DNA of 64,000 nt from Streptomyces humi (GTDB taxonomy: Bacteria; Actinomycetota; Actinomycetes; Streptomycetales; Streptomycetaceae): the NCBI RefSeq assembly GCF_001005085.2, contig NZ_LBMU02000089.1, positions 1-64,000 on the forward strand, in the 5' to 3' direction. A program made the position numbers and the translations under genes. This document shows, piece by piece, positions 49,591 through 58,127 of the stretch (the stretch's first letter is position 1; each line of letters begins with the position of its first letter). The notes beneath the pieces are model-generated. The model worked only from the letters and a program-made list of their open reading frames with translations, did no database searches and was not told the DNA's origin.

Positions 49591-50433
49591 TCAGCCGGCC
49601 AGGCGGCCCGGTCGTTCCCAGTCGCCCGTCTCCAGCGCGGGGTCGCCGCTCAGCACCGCCTGGTGCAGGCGCTGCAACCGGGAGGACGGTTCCACGCCGA
49701 GTTCCTCGATCAGGGTCTCGCGCAGCCGGCGGAAGGCGTAGAGCGCCCGCCAGCCGCTGCCGGACCGGTACAGCGCGATCATCAGCAGGGCGCACAGGTT
49801 CTCGTTCATGGGATGGCGGGCCACCAGGGTCCGCAGCTCCGCGAGGAGCGGGGCGTGCCGGCCGAGCCGCAGGTCGGCCTCGATCCTGCGCTCCAGCGCC
49901 TGGGTGCGGCTCTCCTCGATGCCGAGGAGTTCCATCTCCAGCACCCGCCCCACCGGGACGTCGGCGAGCGCGGGACCCTTCCAGCAGGCCAGCGCCCGGG
50001 TCAGCGCGACGGACGCGGTACGCGCGTCGCCCGCCTCCAGGGCGGCCCCGCCGCGGGCCGCGAGCCGCTCGAACTCCCGCAGGTCGAAGGTCTCCAGGGG
50101 AGCCGCCAGTTGGTACCCGCCGAGCGAGGTCACCAGGACGTCCTTGGCGGACCGGCCGGAGCCGGGCGGCAGCGTCCGGGTGATCTTGCGGCGGAGTTGC
50201 AGGATGTAGGTCTGCAAGGTGGTCACCGCGCTGCGCGGGATGTCGTCCCCCCAGACCTCCTCCATCAGTGCGGGCACCGGCACGAAGTGCCCGGCACGCA
50301 GCGTCAGCAGGGCCAGGATCTGCCTGGGCTTGCCGGCGCTCGGCACGATCGACAGGTCGCGTTCACGGACCGAGAACTGTCCTAACACCTCGATGTCCAC
50401 CGAGAGATTCCCCCATTCGCGTCGGGTGCTCAT
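49591..50433 (-). CDS. SARP pathway activator with a TTA codon
   Basis: 280 residues. An OmpR-like winged helix (about residues 12-110: PSAGKPRQILALLTLRAGHF, VPALMEEVWGDDIPRSAVTT, LQTYILQLRRKI) is followed by the bacterial transcription activator domain (about 115-265: ALACWKGPALADVP, ALYRSGSGWRALYAFRRLRE, LGVEPSSRLQRLHQAVL). Same length class as ActII-ORF4. Codon 17 is TTA (50383-50385), so translation should need the bldA tRNA. It is the obvious reader of the heptamer boxes scattered through the cluster. Confidence 0.94.
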   Translation of the reverse strand: MSTRREWGNLSVDIEVLGQFSVRERDLSIVPSAGKPRQILALLTLRAGHFVPVPALMEEVWGDDIPRSAVTTLQTYILQLRRKITRTLPPGSGRSAKDVLVTSLGGYQLAAPLETFDLREFERLAARGGAALEAGDARTASVALTRALACWKGPALADVPVGRVLEMELLGIEESRTQALERRIEADLRLGRHAPLLAELRTLVARHPMNENLCALLMIALYRSGSGWRALYAFRRLRETLIEELGVEPSSRLQRLHQAVLSGDPALETGDWERPGRLAG

Positions 50434-50579
50434 GTCGTGTTCGGTCGTGCGCCGAGCTTGTCACCCAGTGCCGCACGGGGCCCAGTGCGCACGTCACGAC
50501 TCCGCCGTGAACGTCTCACCCGGCACGTGAGTTCTTCACTAACGACCGCTCACCAGTGGGTTCTGGCATGCCGTCAGCA

Positions 50580-52217
<1,638 letters not shown>

Positions 52218-52265
52218 CGGATGCCTCCTCGTCGGCGCCCGGACGGGGTGTCCGTCCGGCACCGC

Positions 52266-52297
52266 ACTCTCCGGTGACCGCCTCGACGCCCGGTCGA
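52266..52297 (-). promoter_or_regulatory. SARP box and -10 for the carboxylase gene
   Basis: Minus strand: TCGACCG (52291-52297), 4-nt spacer, TCGAGGC (52280-52286), then 8 bp and GAGAGT (52266-52271). The box sits between the divergent carboxylase and flavin reductase genes and could influence both. Confidence 0.72.
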
Positions 52298-52401
52298 AGG
52301 CGGGTGGACCGGGACCGTTCTCCAGGGGCGGTCCAGCGGAGTTCCAGCCGCGGCCGCGAGCGTGGCCGGCGTAGCGACCCGCCGACGTGAGGTGAGACGG
52401 C

Positions 52402-52914
52402 ATGGCCGTGGAAGTGACGCGCTTTCAAGAACTGTTCGGCTCGTTCCCTACGATGGTGTCGGTCGTCACGGCGATGGACGCGGACGGCCGCCCGCGCGGC
52501 CTGACCTGCAACGCGGTCTCGGCCGTGTCGGCCCGGCCACCGCTGCTGCTGGTCTGCGTGGACAAGCGGTCGCAGACCCTGGACGCCCTGCTGACGTCGG
52601 GTTCGTTCGTGGTGAACGTGCTGGCCGACGGCGGGCAGGAGGCGGCCCGGGTCTGCGCGGGCCGCTCGGAGCGGAAGTTCGCCGGGCTGCGGTGGATGCC
52701 GTCGGCCGTCGCGGGCGGCGCCCCGGTGCTCGTCGACGCCGTGCTGGCGTACGCCGAGTGCGTGGTGGTGCAGACCGTGGAGGCGGGCGACCACTGGATC
52801 TTCATCGGCCGGGTGGAGGGGGCCGAGGTGCTGCCGCGGTCGCCCGTGCTCTACCACCAGGGGCGGTTCGAGGTGTGGACGCCTCAGGCCCGGCAGGTCG
52901 GCAGCCGGCCGTGA
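52402..52914 (+). CDS. Flavin reductase, ActVB-like
   Basis: 170 residues. The FMN-binding split barrel is recognised by FPTMVSVVTAMDADGRPRGL, NAVSAVSARPPLLLVCVDKR and SFVVNVLADG. Such NADH:FMN reductases feed reduced FMN to two-component monooxygenases; here the partner would be the ActVA-ORF5-like hydroxylase (43274). The 3' end overlaps the convergent cyclase gene by 31 bp. Confidence 0.92.
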   Translation: MAVEVTRFQELFGSFPTMVSVVTAMDADGRPRGLTCNAVSAVSARPPLLLVCVDKRSQTLDALLTSGSFVVNVLADGGQEAARVCAGRSERKFAGLRWMPSAVAGGAPVLVDAVLAYAECVVVQTVEAGDHWIFIGRVEGAEVLPRSPVLYHQGRFEVWTPQARQVGSRP

Positions 52915-53879
52915 AACTCGATCATCTCGGCGAACAGCTCCCCGATGTCGAGCGGCGCCCCGGGGGCCGCGCCCTGCTCCTCCGCGTAGGCGCGGCGCAG
53001 GTTCGGCAGTAGCCGTTCGGAGTCGCGCAGCCCGGCGAACTCGCCCAGGTCGCAGGCGCGGGCGACCTGCATGGGGGTGAGCCGTTCGGCCAGGCCGTGC
53101 CGTGCCGTCGCCCGGACCCACCGCAGGTAGCTCTCGGTGGCGTCGAACACCTCGGGGCCCGCGACCGGGCCGTGGCCCGGCACCACGGTACGGGCGCCCA
53201 GCGAGCGCAGCCGGTCGAGCACGGCGAGGGAGCCGCTGACCGATCCCATCGCGCAGAACGGTGTGACGCCCGACATGACGATGTCCCCGGTGAACAGCAC
53301 CTTCTGCGCGGGCAGCCAGACGACCGAGTCGTCCGTCGTGTGCGCCGGGCCCGGGTGCAGCACCTCGACCCGCACGTCACCCACGTGCAGGGTCACCCCG
53401 TCGCGGTAGGTGAGGGCCGGGGGCGCCAGTTCGAGGGCGCCCCAGCGCACGTCGGGCCACAGGCCGGTGAGGTGCAGTCCGGCCGCCATCGCCTCGCTGC
53501 GGGTCCGTTCGTGGCCGACGACCAGCGCTTCGGGGAAGACGAAGTTGCCGAAGGTGTGGTCGCCGTGGAAGTGGGTGTTGACCAGGACGCCGGGGGGTGC
53601 CGCCGTCACCCCGCGCACGGCCTCCCGCAGGCGGCGGGCCCGGGTCTCGGTCGCGGCGGTGTCGACGAGCGCCGCCCGGCCACCGGAGACGACGAGACCG
53701 GCGTTGTTCAGGCACCAGCCGCCGTCCGGCTGGACATAGGCGAAGACGCCGTCCGCCACCTCCTCCAGCCACGCGTCGTCCGGGGCCGCGCGGTCCTGCT
53801 GCCGTTCGCCGGCCGCCGCTCCGGTGGTCTTCGTCCGCGGTGTCGTCGTTCGCGGTGTCGTCGTTCGCGGTGTCGTCAC
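52884..53879 (-). CDS. MBL-fold second-ring cyclase, ActIV-like
   Basis: 331 residues from GTG 53879 (GGGAG six nt upstream). Metallo-beta-lactamase motif THFHGDHTFGN, then GPAHTTDDSVVWLPAQKVLF, TGDIVMSGVTPFCAMGSVSG and PGHGPVAGPEVFDATESYLR, which match ActIV-type cyclases as I remember them. It closes the second ring and releases the chain from the ACP. The N-terminus has a Thr/Pro/Arg repeat (TTPRTTTPRTTTPRTKTT) not found in the core family. A SARP box lies at 53930-53961. Confidence 0.92.
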   Translation of the reverse strand: MTTPRTTTPRTTTPRTKTTGAAAGERQQDRAAPDDAWLEEVADGVFAYVQPDGGWCLNNAGLVVSGGRAALVDTAATETRARRLREAVRGVTAAPPGVLVNTHFHGDHTFGNFVFPEALVVGHERTRSEAMAAGLHLTGLWPDVRWGALELAPPALTYRDGVTLHVGDVRVEVLHPGPAHTTDDSVVWLPAQKVLFTGDIVMSGVTPFCAMGSVSGSLAVLDRLRSLGARTVVPGHGPVAGPEVFDATESYLRWVRATARHGLAERLTPMQVARACDLGEFAGLRDSERLLPNLRRAYAEEQGAAPGAPLDIGELFAEMIEFHGRLPTCRA

Positions 53880-53929
53880 AGGGTTCTCCCGAGGGCTGCC
53901 GCGGTCGTCGCGGGTCCGGTTGGGATACG

Positions 53930-53961
53930 ACCCTTGCCGCAGCGGGTCGAGTACGACTCGA
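53930..53961 (-). promoter_or_regulatory. SARP box and -10 for the ActIV-like cyclase
   Basis: Minus strand: TCGAGTC (53955-53961), 4-nt spacer, TCGACCC (53944-53950), then 8 bp and AAGGGT (53930-53935), an NANNNT -10. The cyclase starts at 53879. Confidence 0.72.
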
Positions 53962-54136
53962 ACCCGGGACACCGCCGACGGGCCCCCGGCACCCGGTGTC
54001 GTGATCCCAACACGCGCTTTCCTGCGCCGAGTTGCACGTCGGTCCGGCGGCGGGCCCTATTGTGCCGCCCGACGGATGCCACGGACACTGAGTGACAACG
54101 GGAGCATCAGGACAGCAGGGAAACGGGGAGGCTCGG

Positions 54137-54745
54137 GTGATTCGCGTCTTGCTCGCCGAGGACATGGGGATGGTGCGAGGGGCGCTGGTGGCGCTGATGG
54201 AGATGGAGCAGGATCTCAGTGTCGTGGCGCAGGTGGCCGACGGGCGCGAGGTCCTCTCCGCCGGGCTGGCGCACCGCCCGGACGTCGCCGTGATCGACGT
54301 GGGACTTCCCGGGGTGGACGGCATCGAGGCCGCGGCCCAGTTGCACGAGCACCTGCCGGAGTGCCGGACCCTGATGCTCACCGGCACGGACCAGCCTGGC
54401 ACCGTGCGCCGGGCGATGGACGCCAGGGTCTTCGGCTACCTGCTCAAGGACGCCCCGCCGTCGGAGCTGGCCGCGGCGATCCGCAAGGTGGCGGACGGCC
54501 AGCGGGTGATCGACACCCGGCTGGCCTTCACCGTCTGGCAGCGCGGCGACCATCCGCTGACCGAGCGGGAGTCCGACGTCCTGTCACTGGCGTCGGAAGG
54601 GGCTGAGGTCTCGGAGATCGCCGCCCAGCTTCACCTGGCCGTCGGTACCGTCCGGAACTACCTGAGTTCGGCGGTGACCAAGCTGGGCGCCCGCAACCGT
54701 CTGGACGCGGTGCGGATCGCCCGGGACGCCGGCTGGATCGGCTGA
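54137..54745 (+). CDS. NarL/LuxR-type response regulator
   Basis: 202 residues from GTG 54137 (GGGGAGG five nt upstream). Receiver domain with LLAEDMGMVRGALVALME, phosphoacceptor Asp54 in VIDVGLPGVDG and Lys in YLLKDAPPSEL; C-terminal HTH with LTERESDVLSLASEGAEVSE and GTVRNYLSSAVTKLGARNR. Belongs to the DesR-like group. The partner kinase is encoded convergently and its 3' end overlaps this gene by 162 bp. Confidence 0.93.
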   Translation: MIRVLLAEDMGMVRGALVALMEMEQDLSVVAQVADGREVLSAGLAHRPDVAVIDVGLPGVDGIEAAAQLHEHLPECRTLMLTGTDQPGTVRRAMDARVFGYLLKDAPPSELAAAIRKVADGQRVIDTRLAFTVWQRGDHPLTERESDVLSLASEGAEVSEIAAQLHLAVGTVRNYLSSAVTKLGARNRLDAVRIARDAGWIG

Positions 54746-55876
54746 GCCCGCGCCGTGCCGTGGTCCGGCCGGGCAGTCGGCGACCAGGTGGAACCAGCCG
54801 TCCGGGTCGACGGTCGCGCCGAGCCGGCCGCCCACCCGGGTCAGCCGCTCGGTGAGGTTGTCGAGTCCGCCGCCCAGCCGGTTCATCGCGGAGCCCGGGA
54901 CGACGCCGTTGTTGGAGACGGTGAGACGGACACGGCTGCCCTCCTCCCGCAGGACGATGCGGCAGTGGTCGGCACGGCTGTGCCTCAGCAGGTTGGTCAC
55001 GCTCTCGCGCAGCACCGTGGCCAGGACCGTCTCCTTCTCGACGGGGAGGCCGCGCACGGACATGTCCGTGGACACCTCGATGCCCGCCGCGAGCAGCACA
55101 CCGCGCACCGAGGTGGTCTCGTCTGCGATCCGCATGGTCCGGTAGCCGTGGGACACCGAGCGCACGTCGGCGAGCGCCTGGCGTGAGACCTGGAGGATCT
55201 CCAGGAGTTCCGTCCGGGCCCGGTCGTCGCTCGATCCCACCAGCCGGATGGTCAGCTCGCTCTTGAGGGTGATGGCGGACAGGCTGTAGCCGAGCAGGTC
55301 GTGCAGGTCCCGTGCCATCCGCAGCCGTTCCTGCTCGATGGCCAGCCGGGTCGACACGCCACGGGTCCGGTGCAACTCGGCCACCAGTTCGGCGACGCGA
55401 CCGAGGCCGTAGATCATCGTGCCGATCATCAATATCGAAACAACCAGCCAGGAAACGCCGAAAATTCGACTTCCGAAGAGGACTGCGACGGCGCTGGCCG
55501 CGACGCACACCGCACCGAATAGCCCTATGGACAGGGGAGGGTCGAGAACCAGCAGTATTGCCCCGGCCAGAAGACCGGCGAGGCCCACCCAATTAAGGCC
55601 GAAAAACACCGGCGGTATAAACGTCAGGAGGGCCTGCAATATCAGGGTGAACTTTCCGTAGCGCTCCCGTAACCCCTGCGCGGCGGGGGCGCAATGTATG
55701 ACCTGAACCAGGCCGACCAGCGGCAGAGTGATCAGAAAACCGACGATCTGCGCCGGCCTGGGATGCGAGGCCAGCAGGTTGAGGGCGATCATAAAAGCCA
55801 CGCTGCATTGGATCGCGAACATCAGATGCAGCGCCAGGTGGGACGGTCGTTGCCCACCCGGGAGATTGGTCACCAT
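54584..55876 (-). CDS. Sensor histidine kinase (HisKA_3, DesK-like)
   Basis: 430 residues from ATG 55876. Five to six membrane segments (about residues 15-165), a short coiled coil, the phospho-His box RLRMARDLHDLLGYSLSAITLKSE (His about 205, in pieces) and an ATPase domain with RESVTNLLRHSRA, TVSNNGV and GGGLDNLTERLTRVGG. The natural end would be near LVADCPA, but the frame runs on for about 55 residues antisense to the response regulator. The membrane part (55390-55876) uses unusually AT-rich codons (TTT, ATA, AAT), unlike neighbours. Confidence 0.9.
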   Translation of the reverse strand: MVTNLPGGQRPSHLALHLMFAIQCSVAFMIALNLLASHPRPAQIVGFLITLPLVGLVQVIHCAPAAQGLRERYGKFTLILQALLTFIPPVFFGLNWVGLAGLLAGAILLVLDPPLSIGLFGAVCVAASAVAVLFGSRIFGVSWLVVSILMIGTMIYGLGRVAELVAELHRTRGVSTRLAIEQERLRMARDLHDLLGYSLSAITLKSELTIRLVGSSDDRARTELLEILQVSRQALADVRSVSHGYRTMRIADETTSVRGVLLAAGIEVSTDMSVRGLPVEKETVLATVLRESVTNLLRHSRADHCRIVLREEGSRVRLTVSNNGVVPGSAMNRLGGGLDNLTERLTRVGGRLGATVDPDGWFHLVADCPAGPRHGAGSADPAGVPGDPHRVQTVAGAQLGHRRTQVVPDGTDGQVKLGGDLRDLSPFRRQ

Positions 55877-56240
55877 ACTTCCCCCGTAGGTTGACCTTCG
55901 AGAAATCTCATTGAAGCCTAACATGCGCCCCGAATGCACCCCGGAGCCTTTCGACGTCATCGGCGACGGCCGCGCCCGATGACAATATTCCGGGCCGTCT
56001 TTGCAGCAACCGCTACCACACCCCTGACCAGTGCGAACGCAATACGCGTGGACCGTGCCAATGGCCGGGCCGCCGACCGGGGCCGGGCGGAACCGGACGC
56101 GCTCGTGCCGCCCGGCCTGCCGCGGAGCCGACTTTGCCGTACCGGTATGGCCGGAAGTCGTTGCCGTTGGCCAGAACCAGTACCGTTTTCCCAGCGTCGT
56201 ACGGCATGTCTGCCGTTGGCCTGATCTGTGGGGGGACCAC
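55877..56240. other. Intergenic region upstream of kinase and zinc-ribbon genes
   Basis: 364 bp, locally less GC-rich (55877-56040). No gene, RNA or clear repeat recognised; it should hold divergent promoters for the kinase (left) and zinc-ribbon protein (right). Confidence 0.5.
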
Positions 56241-56900
56241 ATGAGCGGCGAGATCTACTTCAGCAACAACCACCGGGATCTGTGCGAGCGGAACGGGACC
56301 GGGGCGGGGTTCCAGTTCGAGTTCTCGTGTGCGCGTTGCTACGACACCTGGCGCTCGCCGTTCGAGCCGTACGGCGGGGAGCGGGCGGCCACCTGGCTGC
56401 GCAAGGGCGTCGACGTGGCGTGGGGGCTGCTCGGGCGCACCGGCACCGGACTGACCTCGGCCGCCGACGGGCTCGCCGGCGCGGGCTACGGGCGCGCCCG
56501 CGACCAGGCGTTCCAGCGGGCGATCGACAACGCCCAGGGGCACTTCAACCGCTGCGCACGCTGCACCGACTACGTGTGCGGCCGGTGCTGGAACGCCGCC
56601 CAGGGCCTGTGCCTGCGCTGCGCGCCGGACACCGCGGCCGAGGCCATGGCGGCCCAGCAGCGCGGCCTCAACGACATGGCGTCGCAGCGCGCGTACGCGG
56701 CGGGACAGCGGACGGGGCAGGGCTACGACCCCACCACGCCCCGGCAGTTGGTGTGCCCGCACTGCCGCACCGAGACCCGCGGCGCCGCCTTCTGCTCCGG
56801 CTGCGGCCATCAACTCGCCCAGTCGGACCGGTGCTCCGCGTGTTCAGCGGCCGTACCGGAAGGCGCCGCCTTCTGCCCAGGCTGCGGCTCCCCCAGGTGA
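56241..56900 (+). CDS. Zinc-ribbon protein with multiple Cys pairs
   Basis: 219 residues from ATG 56241 (GGGGGG five nt upstream). No enzyme motif; there are at least six CXXC or CXC-type pairs: SCARCY, RCARCTDYVCGRCWN, LCLRCAP, VCPHCRTE, FCSGCGH, RCSACSA and FCPGCGSPR. The last two are typical zinc-ribbon (double CXXC) modules; the middle part is a helix with Ala/Gly-rich AADGLAGAGYG. Probably a metal-binding adaptor. Its final codons and stop are the first unit of a 38-bp tandem array. Confidence 0.8.
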   Translation: MSGEIYFSNNHRDLCERNGTGAGFQFEFSCARCYDTWRSPFEPYGGERAATWLRKGVDVAWGLLGRTGTGLTSAADGLAGAGYGRARDQAFQRAIDNAQGHFNRCARCTDYVCGRCWNAAQGLCLRCAPDTAAEAMAAQQRGLNDMASQRAYAAGQRTGQGYDPTTPRQLVCPHCRTETRGAAFCSGCGHQLAQSDRCSACSAAVPEGAAFCPGCGSPR

Positions 56901-57129
56901 CCCACGCCTTCCACCCGAACTGCCGCTCCCGCAGACAACCCACGCCTTCCGCCGGGGCTGCGGCTCCCCCAGGTAACCCACGCCCTCCACCCGAACTGCG
57001 GCTCCCGCAGATAACCCACGCCCTCCACCCAAACTGCGGCTCCCCCAGATAACCCACGCCCTCCACCCGAACTGCCGCTCCCCAAGGAAACCCACGCCTT
57101 CCACCCAGGCTGCGGCTCCCGTAGGTAAC
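56883..57129. repeat. 38-bp tandem repeat grown from the zinc-ribbon gene 3' end
   Basis: Six and a half units of 38 bp (56883, 56921, 56959, 56997, 57035, 57073, partial 57111). The first unit contains the codons for Cys-Gly-Ser-Pro-Arg and the TGA stop of the gene; later copies keep the same pattern (TGCGGCTCCCCCAG...). Confidence 0.92.
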
Positions 57130-57200
57130 CCGGAGAGAGGTGTCGGGGGGACGGGGGGCGGGGGCTGCCGGGTGCTTTCGGGGAAGTGCCCGTCGGTCCG

Positions 57201-57899
57201 TCAGGCGGGTGGCGCGGGCGGGCCCGTGCCGGGGCAGCGGGCGGTGCGCGTCGTCGTCGTGTGCTCCAGCCAGCGGGCCTCGATCTCGCGGCCGTCCGGG
57301 AGGGTGTGGCGCGACGGCCCGTCGGCGGCGACGAAACCGGCGTTCGCCAGGGCCCGCGCGCTCGCGCCGTTCGCCGGTTCGTGTCCCGCCCGTACCGTCC
57401 GCAGCCCCAGGTGGGTGTGGGCGAGGAGCACGGCGGCCGTGAACAGTTCGGTGCCCAGCCCCTGTCCGCGCGCGTCGGGGGCGAGCCAGCCGCCGATCTC
57501 GCCGGTGCCGGGATGCACCCCCGTGCTCCCGGCGTACCTGCCGTCGTCCAGCCGGACGGCGACCAGTATCACCTCGTCGTCGGGACCCGGTTCCCAGGGC
57601 TGGGCCAGCAGGTTCCTGGTCGTCCGGGACGAACGCAGGGCGCCGGTGTCCCCGGGCCGCAGCCCGAGCAGGGTCTTGACGACGTGCGGGTCGGACAGGA
57701 CGCGTTCGCCCCAGCCGAGCCACCGCTGGGCCTCGGCGTCCGAGGCGGCGGCCAGGGCGGCGGCGAGGTCCAGGGACGTCTCGGGGGTGTAGAGCAGCAG
57801 GCGCGCGGTACGCAGGGTGTGCCGCCGGGACCAGCAGGGACCGGGCAACGGGAGCAGGGGGCCCGCCGCCCGTCTCCGGCCCCACCGCGGCCAGCCCAT
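57201..57899 (-). CDS. GNAT-family N-acetyltransferase (RimJ/RimL-like)
   Basis: 232 residues from ATG 57899 (GGAGGGGGAG upstream). LRTARLLLYTPETSLDLAAA is the typical start of RimJ/L-type acetyltransferases; IGGWLAPDARGQGLGTELF carries the acetyl-CoA loop (RGQGLG), and HEPANGASARALANAGFV the Asn-X-S-X-R-alpha-GF end motif. Acetylates an N-terminus or small amine; substrate unknown. Converges with the zinc-ribbon gene across the repeat array. Confidence 0.88.
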   Translation of the reverse strand: MGWPRWGRRRAAGPLLPLPGPCWSRRHTLRTARLLLYTPETSLDLAAALAAASDAEAQRWLGWGERVLSDPHVVKTLLGLRPGDTGALRSSRTTRNLLAQPWEPGPDDEVILVAVRLDDGRYAGSTGVHPGTGEIGGWLAPDARGQGLGTELFTAAVLLAHTHLGLRTVRAGHEPANGASARALANAGFVAADGPSRHTLPDGREIEARWLEHTTTTRTARCPGTGPPAPPA

Positions 57900-57928
57900 G
57901 CGCTCCCCCTCCGCCCCGAAGAACCCCG

Positions 57929-58003
57929 GTGTGTTCCGGAGGCGCGTTTCGAAGGCGCGTTCCGGAGGTGTGTTCCGGAGTGCGTTCCGGAGGTGTGTTC
58001 CGG
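57929..58003. repeat. 15-bp tandem repeat upstream of the GNAT gene
   Basis: About five imperfect units of GTGTTCCGGAGGCGC. It lies in the divergent gap 57900-58127 together with the leaderless-type promoter at 58116. Confidence 0.8.
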
Positions 58004-58115
58004 CGCGCTGCCCGGACGACGGCCGGATTCTAGTGTGCCGTGGCCGTGTACCGGTCTCCGGAGGGCGTTCGAAAGTACCTTCGCCCAAGGGCGTCGAAGG
58101 GGAGCGCACCCCAAC

Positions 58116-58121
58116 TAATCT
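58116..58121 (+). promoter_or_regulatory. -10 element of a probable leaderless transcript (AfsR-like gene)
   Basis: TAATCT lies 6 nt before GTG 58128, and no ribosome site is present between them. Confidence 0.5.
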
Positions 58122-58127
58122 GCACGG

